The position numbers and the translations under genes were made by a program. Below, one piece after another: positions 36,292-45,288 of a stretch of DNA of 64,000 bases (positions within the stretch are counted from its first letter, which is position 1; each line of letters opens with the position of its first letter). The DNA comes from Scardovia wiggsiae F0424 (GTDB lineage: Bacteria > Actinomycetota > Actinomycetes > Actinomycetales > Bifidobacteriaceae), in the NCBI RefSeq assembly GCF_000269605.1, contig NZ_AKCI01000001.1, forward strand, positions 124,001 to 188,000, given 5' to 3'. Below the pieces are notes generated by a model. That model did not search any database, was not told the DNA's origin, and saw only the letters and a list, made by a program, of their open reading frames with translations.

Positions 36292-36813
36292 ATGGACAGC
36301 AACGAGATTGGTTTTGATACCGGCAGCGCCACAGACGGAGGCGTTGATCCGTTCGGCAGTCCCTCCGCTGACAGCGGAGCGAGGGCAGGCCGGACCGGTA
36401 TAAGGACGGGGAAATCAGGGAATACAGCGGACAGTATAGACATGCCCGAAGAGCTCAGCTATTCTGAAGACCATGTATGGGTTGATACTTCTGTGTCCCC
36501 GGCAGTCCTTGGGATCACGGCATATGCGGCAGATAAGATGGGGAGCCTGGTCTATATTGATTTTCCGGCGGAAGGCGACCATGTCCGGGCCGGCGATGAG
36601 GCCCTTGAGGTTGAATCTGCTAAAGCTATTTCCCCGGTGCCGGTCCCGGTAGATGGGACTGTCCGATATATAAACAATGCAGCCGATGAAGACCCTGAAA
36701 TAGTGAATAATGATCCTTACGGCGAGGGCTGGCTGATAAAAATCGAGTTAGATGATGATGAGCCTGAACTTTTAGACAGTGAGCAATATGCAAAAATCGT
36801 CAAAAAACAGTAA
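36292..36813 (+). CDS. gcvH: Glycine cleavage system H protein-like lipoyl carrier
   Basis: A 173-residue protein with an unusual Gly/Ser/Asp-rich N-terminal extension (1-48) before the H-protein fold: YSEDHVWVDTSVSPAVLGITAYAADKMGSLVYIDFP, then the lipoylation segment LEVESAKAISPVPVP (Lys about 109) and the C-terminal NNDPYGEGWLIKIE. H protein carries lipoate for the glycine cleavage complex, but no gcvT, gcvP or lpd is visible here; a lipoate ligase gene lies 4 kb downstream in the same direction. ATG 36292 is preferred because GGGAG lies eight bases upstream. The next gene overlaps its end. Confidence 0.88.
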   Translation: MDSNEIGFDTGSATDGGVDPFGSPSADSGARAGRTGIRTGKSGNTADSIDMPEELSYSEDHVWVDTSVSPAVLGITAYAADKMGSLVYIDFPAEGDHVRAGDEALEVESAKAISPVPVPVDGTVRYINNAADEDPEIVNNDPYGEGWLIKIELDDDEPELLDSEQYAKIVKKQ

Positions 36814-38374
36814 TCTGGCTGACACGAGCAGTTTTCGTCGCAGGCGGCAGAAGAGGGACCGTACAGACCTTGCGGGCTGCGTATCTGCCTGCCTGAGACG
36901 TGCCGCGCACCCGCACCGCCAGGCACGGTGCCGCATGGAGTGGGACAGGGCACAGGCGTTCATGGACCCTGTGAGTATGGTGCAGCGCCGGTTTGTGGCA
37001 GCACGGAAAGGATACAGGTACAGCCTGCGGAGCTCACAGCGGCGTAAGGAGAATCTGCGCGAGGCTGGGGCGTATGCTGCGCAGGAGCGTCTGCAGGGAG
37101 CCGCTGAGCCTCCTGCCGATACGATGGAGACGATCCCGATTATTGTCAGGCGCTCTTCTACAGTGGTGGACGCTCCATCTTCAAGGGAGCTGCTGCGGCA
37201 AAGGACGCTGTCATCCCGGGCTGCCCAGAGCCTTGTGACGCTGGGATTTGATATGTGGCAGGCAGTCGCCAGCACAATCGCTGCATACATTGGCTGGAAG
37301 CCGCGCGTTGCGCCTTATGTAGGGTATGGGACTACGCGGTACGTGCGGCTTATCTGCCGGACTGTGCTGGGAATGCGCCGTCTGGCCCCGGCCGGGACGG
37401 TCTCCCTGGGCATCCGCAATATGCTTATGATCCCCGCCCCCCATACCCAGGTTCGTATGACGATTGACGGGGTGCCGGTGCATACTGCGCAGGTAGGCAA
37501 TTCTGAGGCCTTTGAACCGATAGGCGGTACGGAAGAGCTGAAAGGCGATTCCATTTACAGCGACAGCAAAGGGTATCTCGATCTCCTGGCCCGCAGGCGC
37601 CTTAAGACAGGGGAGCATCAGGCGTCTTATAAAGTCCGGGGCCGCCAGTCAGTCGAAGCCCCTGTCTATATCTTCCCTGTAACAACCCGGGTAGGGATCA
37701 TTTCTGATGTTGATGACACTATCCTGGTTTCCCAGGTAACATCAATTTTCAAGGCGGTCTATAATTTTTTGCTCCGCAGCCCCAACGAACGCGCCTCAGT
37801 GCCAGGCATGGCCGTGCTGTATGCCAGGATCAGGGATATGTTCCCCGACGCACCGTTTTTCTATCTGTCAACATCGCCGTGGAATGTTGAAACGACGATC
37901 CGCAGTTTTATTGAACGGTATGGTTTCCCCAAGGGGCCTATGCTTCTGCGTGATCTTGATCCCAGGCCGAAAACCTTTATCCCCAGCGGAGTCCAGCATA
38001 AACTCGAATTCGTCGAGCAGCTTATGAGCGATTTTCCCCGTATGAAATTTATCCTCTTTGGGGATGACGGGCAGCGGGACCCTACGACTTATGCCCGCCT
38101 GACGCATATGTATCCCGGACGTATCATTGCTATTGGGATCCGCCAGCTGAGCAGGGAGGAAACGACCCTCCAGCAGAAGCTCAATCTAGGCACCCCTGAG
38201 GCACCCGCGCCGGATGTACCCGTTTTTTACGGGCCTACAGGAGCCAGCCTTATGAGGTCAATGATCCCGTATCTGCAGGAAGCTGTAAAGCCTGCAAAAA
38301 AGGCCCCCAAAGGCAGGAGCAGGAATAGGAGTAGAGACAGGGGAAACGGACAGGAAAAACGAAAGCAGGACTGA
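36788..38374 (+). CDS. App1/DUF2183 family phosphatase
   Basis: A 528-residue protein with an Arg-rich N-terminus, a middle beta-rich domain and a HAD-like C-terminal domain. The catalytic ISDVDDTIL motif lies near 306-313, followed by YLSTSPWNVETTIRSFIE, PRPKTFIPSGVQHKLEFVEQL and LFGDDGQRDPTTY, the DUF2183 signatures. Yeast App1 is a phosphatidate phosphatase, so a lipid phosphate substrate is plausible. The start is inside the end of gcvH, implying coupling; ATG 36788 is preferred to GTG 36779. oligopeptidase B begins just after its stop. Confidence 0.85.
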   Translation: MQKSSKNSNLADTSSFRRRRQKRDRTDLAGCVSACLRRAAHPHRQARCRMEWDRAQAFMDPVSMVQRRFVAARKGYRYSLRSSQRRKENLREAGAYAAQERLQGAAEPPADTMETIPIIVRRSSTVVDAPSSRELLRQRTLSSRAAQSLVTLGFDMWQAVASTIAAYIGWKPRVAPYVGYGTTRYVRLICRTVLGMRRLAPAGTVSLGIRNMLMIPAPHTQVRMTIDGVPVHTAQVGNSEAFEPIGGTEELKGDSIYSDSKGYLDLLARRRLKTGEHQASYKVRGRQSVEAPVYIFPVTTRVGIISDVDDTILVSQVTSIFKAVYNFLLRSPNERASVPGMAVLYARIRDMFPDAPFFYLSTSPWNVETTIRSFIERYGFPKGPMLLRDLDPRPKTFIPSGVQHKLEFVEQLMSDFPRMKFILFGDDGQRDPTTYARLTHMYPGRIIAIGIRQLSREETTLQQKLNLGTPEAPAPDVPVFYGPTGASLMRSMIPYLQEAVKPAKKAPKGRSRNRSRDRGNGQEKRKQD

Positions 38375-38375
38375 T

Positions 38376-40907
38376 ATGGATTTTTTGGACCCTCCGCAGC
38401 CCCAACGGATAAAGCATATCCGTGATATTCACGGTGAAACCTTTACAGATTACTATGAATGGCTCAGGAATAAAGATTCGCAGAATGTGCAGTCGTATGT
38501 AGCAGCTCAGGATGCTTACGCGGACAAGCGCCTGGAAAAGGTAAAACCGCTGGCATCTGCCCTTTTTGACGAGCTGAAATCACACGTGGAAGAAAATGAC
38601 ATGTCAGTCCCCGTGAGGCTTTTCGGCTACTGGTATTTTACACGGACACAGGAGGGCAGGCAGTATGGGATATCCTGCCGGGTGCCGGTGAAATCCGGCA
38701 GCGACTGGGATCCTCCGCGTATTGAACCCGGCAATAACACCCCGCTGGATGGCGAGGAAATTATTTTTGACGCGAACAGGGAAGCACAGGGGCATGATTT
38801 TTTCCGCACTGGCGGGATAGACCTCAGTGACGATGGCCGCTGGATGCTGTATCTGGTGGATACCAGGGGTGATGAGCGGTACGACTGCTATGTGCGTGAT
38901 CTGGCGAGCGGCCGGCAGATGCCTGATACGATCCGCGGCATCAGCTCGAATGCGTGCTTTACGCCTGACGGGCAATGGATATTCTATACGCGGGTCAACG
39001 ATGCATGGAGGCCGGATTCCGTCTGGCGGCATCGTATGGGTACTGATACCACTGAGGACAGGGAGGTCTTCCATGAAGATGACGGCCGTTTCAACTGCGG
39101 TGTAGGACTTTCTTTTGATGAATCGCTGATTGTTATTGAGTGCAGCTCAAAAACTACCAGCGAAGTGCATTTCCTTGATGTCGGGGACCCCGAAGGGGAG
39201 TTTTCCACTTTTATTCCGCGCAGAGATGGCGTGGAGTATGATGTCAGCTTTGCCAAATTCGAGGATGCCAGGGAGATCCTGCGGGAGCAGGTTCAGGCTG
39301 CCCGTCTTTCGGGAGCCGGGAAGGACAGTATACGGCTTGCTGAGCTGGCTGAGGGGATCAGGACTGATGAAGAAGGCAATATACCTGTTGCGGTTGTTGT
39401 CCATAATGTGTATGACCCGAATTTCCAGATAGATATTATCAATATGCTTGAAAAGCAGCCTCCCTATACTTTGGGGGATGGGACATGCATTGCGCGGGGC
39501 AGCGATTACGGCTGTGAAAAGGCTGAAGCAGAGCATCGCAGGATTCCTGTGGATACGCCGTACAGCGATGCAGTGAATCCTGGGATACTGCAGTCGGCGC
39601 GCGGCCTGGCTATTGGCGGCCTGGGGGTGTACAGGCATTTTGTGACTCTTGCTTACCGTTCGTCCGGCCTGCCCCATATAGCTGTTGAAATAAAAGGCTG
39701 TGCGCTTGCTGATTATGTGCTTGGCCGGCAGTGGGGCTTCACGGAACTTACAGGCCAGGACCCCCATGCGCTGTATTCTGTTGATTCAACGGGGAACCCT
39801 TCCTATGAAGCACCTACTCTTCGGTACAGTTTCACCAGCTACGTGCATCCTGCACAGCTGCGTGCTTATGACCCTGCTGCCGGGAAAGATACCCTGCTGA
39901 AAGCGGCATCCGTTAAAAACTACAATGAAGAGGAATATGCTGAGCGCCGTATCTGGGTGCGTGTACGGGACGGCGAGAAAGTACCCGTGTCGCTTACGTG
40001 GAAACGCGGCCTGGTCCCCGCAATGGATGAGGCATGCGACAGGGATGGGCGTCCGCTGGGCTTAGGCATGACAGACTATGTTCTTGATGCCCCAGGAATA
40101 GAAGAAGCCCAGAAAGCTGCAGCCAGAGTGTGGGGTGCAGCATCGGCAGCGCCGACGGCAACAGCGGCACCGATGTTTATCACGGCATACGGCTCTTACG
40201 GTATAAGCTGCGATCCTGGATTTGGCGTGCCGCGCCTGAGTTTCCTTGACCGCGGCGTGCTCCGCGCGGAAGTCCATACGCGCGGCGGCGGGGAAATGGG
40301 GCGTGCGTGGTATGAGCAGGGACGGCGTCTGAATAAAATCAATACCTTCAATGATTTCATTGATGTGACTGCTGCGCTGCAGGCCCGGGGATGGGCTTTT
40401 CCTGAAACTACTGTTGCCAATGGCGGGTCGGCCGGCGGGCTCCTTATGGGGGCTATAGCGAATAGGGCCCCGTTCCTTTATGCAGGGATAGAAGCAGATG
40501 TCCCATTCGTTGATGCGCTGAACTCCATCCTTGACCCGTCCCTTCCGCTGACAGTAACGGAATGGGATGAATGGGGGGATCCGCTGCACGATAAAAATGT
40601 ATATGGCTATATGCGTGCGTATACCCCTTACGAGAATGTCGCTTCTGCGCGGGAGCGTTCCGAGCTTTTCGGCACGCCTCATTTCCCCCGGATTTTCATT
40701 ACTACATCTATGAATGATACCCGTGTGCTCTATGTGGAACCTTTGAAGTGGCTGTCGCGCCTGCAGGAAGCTGAGGTAGGCGCCGACGCCTTCGCCAGGA
40801 TCGAAACTGAAGCCGGGCATGGCGGGGTTTCAGGGCGGTATAAGGCTTGGGAACAGGTATCCCTTGAAAACGCATGGTGCTTGGCTGCCATGGGTATCAG
40901 AAAATGA
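38376..40907 (+). CDS. ptrB: Oligopeptidase B (S9 prolyl oligopeptidase family)
   Basis: An 843-residue serine peptidase. It begins PPQPQRIKHIRDIHGETFTDYYEWLR, the typical S9A opening, has a beta-propeller region (about 70-420) and a C-terminal hydrolase domain with nucleophile GGSAGG (Ser about 685), Asp in MNDTRVLYVEP (about 781) and His in EAGHGG (about 815). It cuts short peptides after basic residues. The PPQP start overlaps nothing; only two bases separate it from the App1 gene, so the three genes from gcvH form one unit. Confidence 0.92.
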   Translation: MDFLDPPQPQRIKHIRDIHGETFTDYYEWLRNKDSQNVQSYVAAQDAYADKRLEKVKPLASALFDELKSHVEENDMSVPVRLFGYWYFTRTQEGRQYGISCRVPVKSGSDWDPPRIEPGNNTPLDGEEIIFDANREAQGHDFFRTGGIDLSDDGRWMLYLVDTRGDERYDCYVRDLASGRQMPDTIRGISSNACFTPDGQWIFYTRVNDAWRPDSVWRHRMGTDTTEDREVFHEDDGRFNCGVGLSFDESLIVIECSSKTTSEVHFLDVGDPEGEFSTFIPRRDGVEYDVSFAKFEDAREILREQVQAARLSGAGKDSIRLAELAEGIRTDEEGNIPVAVVVHNVYDPNFQIDIINMLEKQPPYTLGDGTCIARGSDYGCEKAEAEHRRIPVDTPYSDAVNPGILQSARGLAIGGLGVYRHFVTLAYRSSGLPHIAVEIKGCALADYVLGRQWGFTELTGQDPHALYSVDSTGNPSYEAPTLRYSFTSYVHPAQLRAYDPAAGKDTLLKAASVKNYNEEEYAERRIWVRVRDGEKVPVSLTWKRGLVPAMDEACDRDGRPLGLGMTDYVLDAPGIEEAQKAAARVWGAASAAPTATAAPMFITAYGSYGISCDPGFGVPRLSFLDRGVLRAEVHTRGGGEMGRAWYEQGRRLNKINTFNDFIDVTAALQARGWAFPETTVANGGSAGGLLMGAIANRAPFLYAGIEADVPFVDALNSILDPSLPLTVTEWDEWGDPLHDKNVYGYMRAYTPYENVASARERSELFGTPHFPRIFITTSMNDTRVLYVEPLKWLSRLQEAEVGADAFARIETEAGHGGVSGRYKAWEQVSLENAWCLAAMGIRK

Positions 40908-40961
40908 GCCGCGGGTATCCAGCTGCCGGCACAGCCCTGCCCGCTCGGGGAGGAGAGGCTG

Positions 40962-42509
40962 ATGGCTGACCGGTATGAGGCGCATCCATTGCGGGGCGAG
41001 TACAAAGAGCATGGCGGCAAGCTTGTCGCCGTAGAAATACTGCTACCATATCCTCCCGATGGTGCGGGTAACGGCGATCCCGTTAATGGGACTTTCAATA
41101 ACGGGATCAATGGGACTGAGGGTACTGGCCCGGGCATGCCCGGAAGCCCTGCCGGGTGTGCAAGGCCTGTCGGATATGGCAGCCCCGCTGGCCCTGATCC
41201 CGGCCTTGATCCTAACCCTGAGGGTATGGGCGTCAGTATTGACGGTGATTTCTTTATTGATGGGACTGACGAACCCGAAAAAGTACTGGCAAGCCTTTCG
41301 CATACTGTGAAGGATTGCCTTATAAGGCTCCTGCCTGATCCGGACTCGGCCGCGCTCCGCCAAGATGCCGTAGAGAGGCTGGGGTCAACCCTGAATGAGT
41401 GGGCTGCGCAGGGAGTCTGTATGACAGGCATAAGCGCTGACGGGTTGCTGGAGGCATTGCTTGCAGCCCTTGCCGGAAGGGGGCCTGCCCATATCAATGG
41501 CGGAGGATCCGGTTCCTCCGGTCCCCGTGGCCTCCACCAGCTGAGCCCTTCAGGAGATTCTTCCTCTGCCTGGTCCAGTACTGCAGGGAATGCCGGCTCT
41601 GATGCTGCTGGTACTGTCAGCCCTGCCAGTACTGATATTCTTACTGATACTGATCTTCCTGCCGGTACTGCCATCACCGAACCTCACCTTCCTGCCCAAC
41701 TTCCTGTTGCGGCCGATCCCCGCTGGCAAAAGCTTGACCTGTCTGTGATACGCGACCCCCAGCCCCTTGCCCCATCAATGCAGATGGCCATAGACGAATC
41801 GTTTGCGCTGGCTGTTGCCGATGGGACACAGGGGCCTGTCTTCCGTTTCTGGCAGTGGGCGTCAGATGCTGTTGTTATAGGCGCACACCAGTCCTTTAGC
41901 CATGAGGTCCGTAAAGAGGCCGCTGCAGAAAATGGGTTTACTGTGGTGCGGCGGGTGACAGGCGGCGGTGCAATGTTTATCCAGCCCGGCAACACGATCA
42001 CTTATTCGTTGTATGTGCCGCTGTACTTCGTGGAAGGTATGGGCATAGAGGCCTCCTATGAATACTGCGACCGCTGGGTTATCGAAGCCCTCCGGAGCCT
42101 CGGGGTAGATGCCAGATACAGGCCAGTCAATGATATCGAATCGTCCGGCGGGAAAATCGGGGGAGCTGCACAGCGCCGGTTCCGCTCGCAAAAAGGCGGT
42201 CCGGGCTGCCTCCTCCATCATGTAACGATGGCTTACGATATCAATGCGCAGCTTATGAGTGAAATACTTAATATTTCTGCCAAAAAAAGTGCTGACAAGG
42301 CTGTGAAATCTGCACTGAAACGTGTCGATCCCCTGAGATCCCAGACTGATCTCACCAGGCAGCAGATCATTGATTATTTCGAGCATTCCCTTCTTGAAGC
42401 CCTTCCTCTGGCGGATTATGCTGGTATCCAGCCAAATATCCTTAACATGGCCAGACAGCTGGATCAGGATAAGTATTCCGATCCCCGATGGCTCCGCTGT
42501 ATCCCTTAA
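40962..42509 (+). CDS. lplA: Lipoate-protein ligase with N-terminal accessory domain
   Basis: A 515-residue protein in three parts. Residues 1-145 hold GEYKEHGGKLVAVEILL and then ISIDGDFFI-like VSIDGDFFIDGTDEPEKVLASL, which resemble the accessory (C-terminal/LplB) domain of lipoate ligases. A Gly/Ser/Pro/Thr-rich linker covers about 180-250. The catalytic LplA domain follows: MQMAIDESFALAVADG, VVRRVTGGGAMF (about 324-335) and NDIESSGGKIGGAAQRR with catalytic Lys near 398. The order is reversed relative to E. coli LplA and matches a fusion of the two-gene LplB-LplA type. It would load lipoate on an acceptor, most likely the GcvH encoded upstream. Confidence 0.82.
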   Translation: MADRYEAHPLRGEYKEHGGKLVAVEILLPYPPDGAGNGDPVNGTFNNGINGTEGTGPGMPGSPAGCARPVGYGSPAGPDPGLDPNPEGMGVSIDGDFFIDGTDEPEKVLASLSHTVKDCLIRLLPDPDSAALRQDAVERLGSTLNEWAAQGVCMTGISADGLLEALLAALAGRGPAHINGGGSGSSGPRGLHQLSPSGDSSSAWSSTAGNAGSDAAGTVSPASTDILTDTDLPAGTAITEPHLPAQLPVAADPRWQKLDLSVIRDPQPLAPSMQMAIDESFALAVADGTQGPVFRFWQWASDAVVIGAHQSFSHEVRKEAAAENGFTVVRRVTGGGAMFIQPGNTITYSLYVPLYFVEGMGIEASYEYCDRWVIEALRSLGVDARYRPVNDIESSGGKIGGAAQRRFRSQKGGPGCLLHHVTMAYDINAQLMSEILNISAKKSADKAVKSALKRVDPLRSQTDLTRQQIIDYFEHSLLEALPLADYAGIQPNILNMARQLDQDKYSDPRWLRCIP

Positions 42510-42577
42510 TCCCTTGAGGTATCGCTGTTTTACCTGTATCCTGTGCTTGTTCACGGCACTTCGGTAGCATAGGGGTT

Positions 42578-43423
42578 ATGACGAATCGTACCGGGCAGGA
42601 TAAGGATAATGTTCTTCAGCATAACGGCGGTTCCCTGCGGGGCAGCAGCCTTCCGACGAGCGGCCTTCTGCGGGTCTGCCGTATCGGGCGGGCTCAGGGG
42701 CTTAAAGGCGAGGTAAATGTGCAGGTTTTTACTGATACCCCTGAAACGCGCTTTGCCGCAGGGTCCGTACTGGCTGATGGAAGCGGGAAACTGTATGCGG
42801 TTGAACGGTCAAGGACTTTTAAGGACCGCTGGATAGTGAAATTCGCGGATATCAATGATCGCAATGCATCGGAGGGGCTTAAAGGGACAGTGCTGTTCAT
42901 AAAGGAATCCGCTGGCAAATCTACCGGCACAGGATCCGGCAGCACTCTTCTCCCTCTTAATGGGGCTGCTACGGACATGCCCGGTGTTCCCCTTGCTTCT
43001 GATGCGCCTGGTGCTTCTGGCAGATCCCCTGCTGCGGCAGACAGCCTCCCGCTCTCCAATACCGGCAGCGACCCGGCTGATGAGGATGGCGGGGACGATA
43101 AAATTGGCAGGGATGCCGGTAGCGATAATGATGGATGGTATCCCGATGAGCTGATCGGCTGTGAAGTACTGCAGGTCAATGACCATGCTGAAGCGCTTGC
43201 GGCAGACTATGACGGGGTGGATGCGCATACTGTCGGGAAGATCGCCGGCGTCAGCCTCAATGGTCCGCAGACTCTTATTGAGGCGGAGCTGAACGGTGAT
43301 GATGCCCCGGAGTATAAAGGCAAACATGTGCTGATCCCGTTTGTTGAAGAGATCGTCCCGATTGTTGACCCTGCCGAGGGATATATTCTTATTGATCCCC
43401 CTGAAGGGTTATTTGACCTATAA
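42578..43423 (+). CDS. rimM: Ribosome maturation factor RimM
   Basis: A 281-residue 30S-assembly factor, about 90 residues longer than usual. The N-terminal domain shows VCRIGRAQGLKGEVNVQVFTDTP and the C-terminal PRC-barrel shows WYPDELIGCEV and HVLIPFVEEIVPIVD. Between them (about 110-186) lies a Gly/Ser/Asp/Ala-rich insertion with no fold. Start at 42578 is preceded by AGGGG. It is followed by trmD and rpsP, the conserved order, though large spaces separate them. Confidence 0.92.
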   Translation: MTNRTGQDKDNVLQHNGGSLRGSSLPTSGLLRVCRIGRAQGLKGEVNVQVFTDTPETRFAAGSVLADGSGKLYAVERSRTFKDRWIVKFADINDRNASEGLKGTVLFIKESAGKSTGTGSGSTLLPLNGAATDMPGVPLASDAPGASGRSPAAADSLPLSNTGSDPADEDGGDDKIGRDAGSDNDGWYPDELIGCEVLQVNDHAEALAADYDGVDAHTVGKIAGVSLNGPQTLIEAELNGDDAPEYKGKHVLIPFVEEIVPIVDPAEGYILIDPPEGLFDL

Positions 43424-43526
43424 ACTTATAAAGGCGCTGTTCGGCTTGCAAAAATGTAAATACGGCACGATATAACAGGATGCAGCAAGAAATCAAGAAG
43501 TATGGCACAACTTGGCAGGAAATAAT

Positions 43527-44495
43527 ATGGATATCAGCATTATTTCAGTTTTTCCGGAATATTTCGATTCGATGCAGCTGAGCCTGCTGGGGAAGGCGCA
43601 GGCTAGTGGGATTGTGCGGATACAGACATTTGATCTGCGGGACTGGACCCATGATGTGCACAGATCAGTGGATGATACTCCGGTCGGCGGAGGCGCAGGT
43701 ATGGTGATGAAGCCTGAAGTCTGGGCTGAGTGTCTGGATGATGTGCTCGGGACTTCCGGTGCCCCCGCTGGACTTTCCTCACACCCTGAGCTGTCTGATT
43801 CTGCTGCCGTGTCTGCTTCTGATCCTGACTCCGCTTGTGCGTCCGCCGGGCCTTCCTCGCCGGGCCTTCCTCGCCGGGCCTCGCCGGGCCTCGCCGGGCC
43901 TTCCTCGCCCGCCTCCGCCGGATCGGATTCCTCCTCTTCCGCCGGTGCCCCGTCCACGCTGATCTTTCCGAACCCCTCGGCACCGCTGTTTACGCAGAAA
44001 GATGCTGAGGAACTGTCTCATAAGGGGCATCTGGTTTTTGGCTGCGGCCGCTACGAGGGTTATGATGCGCGCATCCCTATGTATTATCAAGGCCGTGGGC
44101 TGGATGTGCGGGAGTATTCAATAGGTGATTATGTCCTTAATGGCGGTGAAGTTGCGGTGAGCGTGATGGTGGAGGCTATTACGCGCTTGATTCCCGGTTT
44201 TATGGGGAACTCAGATTCTATTGTTGAGGAGTCGTACTCCGGCGAGGATGGGCTTTTGGAGTATAAACAGTACACGAAACCGTCACAATGGCGTGGGCTG
44301 GATGTGCCTGAGGTATTGCTCAGCGGGGATCATGCGAAAGTTGGCCGGTACCGGCGTGATGAATCCCTGGAACGGACTTCCAGTATCCGCCCCGATATTA
44401 TTGCGAGGCTTGATTGCAGCGTTTTGGATAAGGCCGATCGTAAAAAACTCACTGACCTCGGGTGGGATGTGTCGAGGGCTCATCCGCAGCGCTAA
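43527..44495 (+). CDS. trmD: tRNA (guanine-37-N1)-methyltransferase TrmD
   Basis: A 322-residue SPOUT methyltransferase that makes m1G37. It begins MDISIISVFPEYFDSM and has DDTPVGGGAGMVMKPEVW, then a 75-residue Ser/Ala/Pro-rich insertion (about 76-149), then HLVFGCGRYEGYDARI, the knot segment YSIGDYVLNGGEVAVSVM, and the C-terminal YTKPSQWRGLDVPEVLLSGDH. The insertion sits at a known variable point of actinobacterial TrmD but is long and partly encoded by GC-rich short tandem repeats. AGGAAATA precedes ATG 43527. Confidence 0.94.
   Translation: MDISIISVFPEYFDSMQLSLLGKAQASGIVRIQTFDLRDWTHDVHRSVDDTPVGGGAGMVMKPEVWAECLDDVLGTSGAPAGLSSHPELSDSAAVSASDPDSACASAGPSSPGLPRRASPGLAGPSSPASAGSDSSSSAGAPSTLIFPNPSAPLFTQKDAEELSHKGHLVFGCGRYEGYDARIPMYYQGRGLDVREYSIGDYVLNGGEVAVSVMVEAITRLIPGFMGNSDSIVEESYSGEDGLLEYKQYTKPSQWRGLDVPEVLLSGDHAKVGRYRRDESLERTSSIRPDIIARLDCSVLDKADRKKLTDLGWDVSRAHPQR
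43845..43906 (+). repeat. GC-rich tandem repeats inside trmD
   Basis: Five units: GCCGGGCCTTCCTC twice, GCCGGGCCTC twice, then GCCGGGCCTTCCTC. Unit lengths are 14 and 10 bases, not multiples of three, so a change in copy number would usually shift the trmD frame. Confidence 0.9.
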
Positions 44496-44702
44496 CGTCC
44501 ATTAAAATACTGCCGGACAGTGATATGCGGCGGTAACGTGCTGTGAAGCGGCGTGTTATGGCAATGTTGCCAGATCGTTGCTCTGGTTGTTTTGGGCTGT
44601 TTCTCTTCTCCAGTTGTTCCTCGGGCCGTTTCCCTATCCGTTTCCCCGGTCATGTTTTCTGTCGCTTTCTCCGGCCGTATCTCTGGTTATTCTTCGCCCC
44701 GC

Positions 44703-44779
44703 CTCACCCAACGCAGAGATATGAAATGGATTTCGATTGTTTCCGCGGTTCCGATAAAAGTATCTGCGGGTTGGGTGAG
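44703..44779. repeat. CTCACCC palindromic element, 77 bp
   Basis: Starts CTCACCCAACGCAGAGATAT and ends TATCTGCGGGTTGGGTGAG; the flanking GC and GC extend the symmetry by two bases. A pyrimidine-rich stretch (about 44590-44702) precedes it. It lies in the 793-base gene-free space between trmD and rpsP. Confidence 0.9.
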
Positions 44780-44997
44780 GCAGAGTGGAAAGCTGGGCAG
44801 GGAGGCGGGGCTGGGTACCTGAGAAGTATCCGGCGTTGATATCAGATCAGCGGTTCTTTGGTTTGTGCCCATGATCCGCTTTCAGATTGTAAGCAGGAGG
44901 ATGATATATCTCGCGGCGTGTGGTAGCGATGTTCTCCGTTTATATTTTGACGGATATCGTACCGCCTCCCGCTCGACGCTCCCTCGCCTGATACCTG

Positions 44998-45075
44998 CTC
45001 ACCCAACCCGCAGATATATTTTGTAGTTATAAGAGCCTGGGCCGGTTGCCATTTTGTATCTGCGAGTTGGGTGAG
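44998..45075. repeat. CTCACCC palindromic element, 78 bp
   Basis: Starts CTCACCCAACCCGCAGATAT and ends TGTATCTGCGAGTTGGGTGAG minus its last symmetry base; the arms pair over at least 17 positions. Its inner arm ATTTTGTATCTGCG is identical to the inner arm of the 7788-7872 element. A short CT-rich stretch precedes it. Downstream, TGAGGG/CCCTCA (about 45182-45196) forms a separate leader hairpin before rpsP. Confidence 0.92.
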
Positions 45076-45288
45076 CCGTGCTGCGGCGGGCTACAGTAAG
45101 CCAGGCATTCTACCCGGAAAGACTGGCATGTAGCGGCAGAAAATCCACGAGTACTCCTATAATTGACTTTTGTTATCGCGCCTGAGGGGGCCCTCAAAAC
45201 CTGATGGCGTGGGTTCATGCATGTGACACGGATTATGCCCCACATAGTCAGCGGCATGTGCGCCCCGAAAGATACAAGGAGAGCCATT

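Noticed and set aside
44703-45075. Palindromic elements as ordinary terminators of trmD
   Set aside because: No T run follows either element, and similar copies occur in divergent intergenic regions and inside probable leaders.
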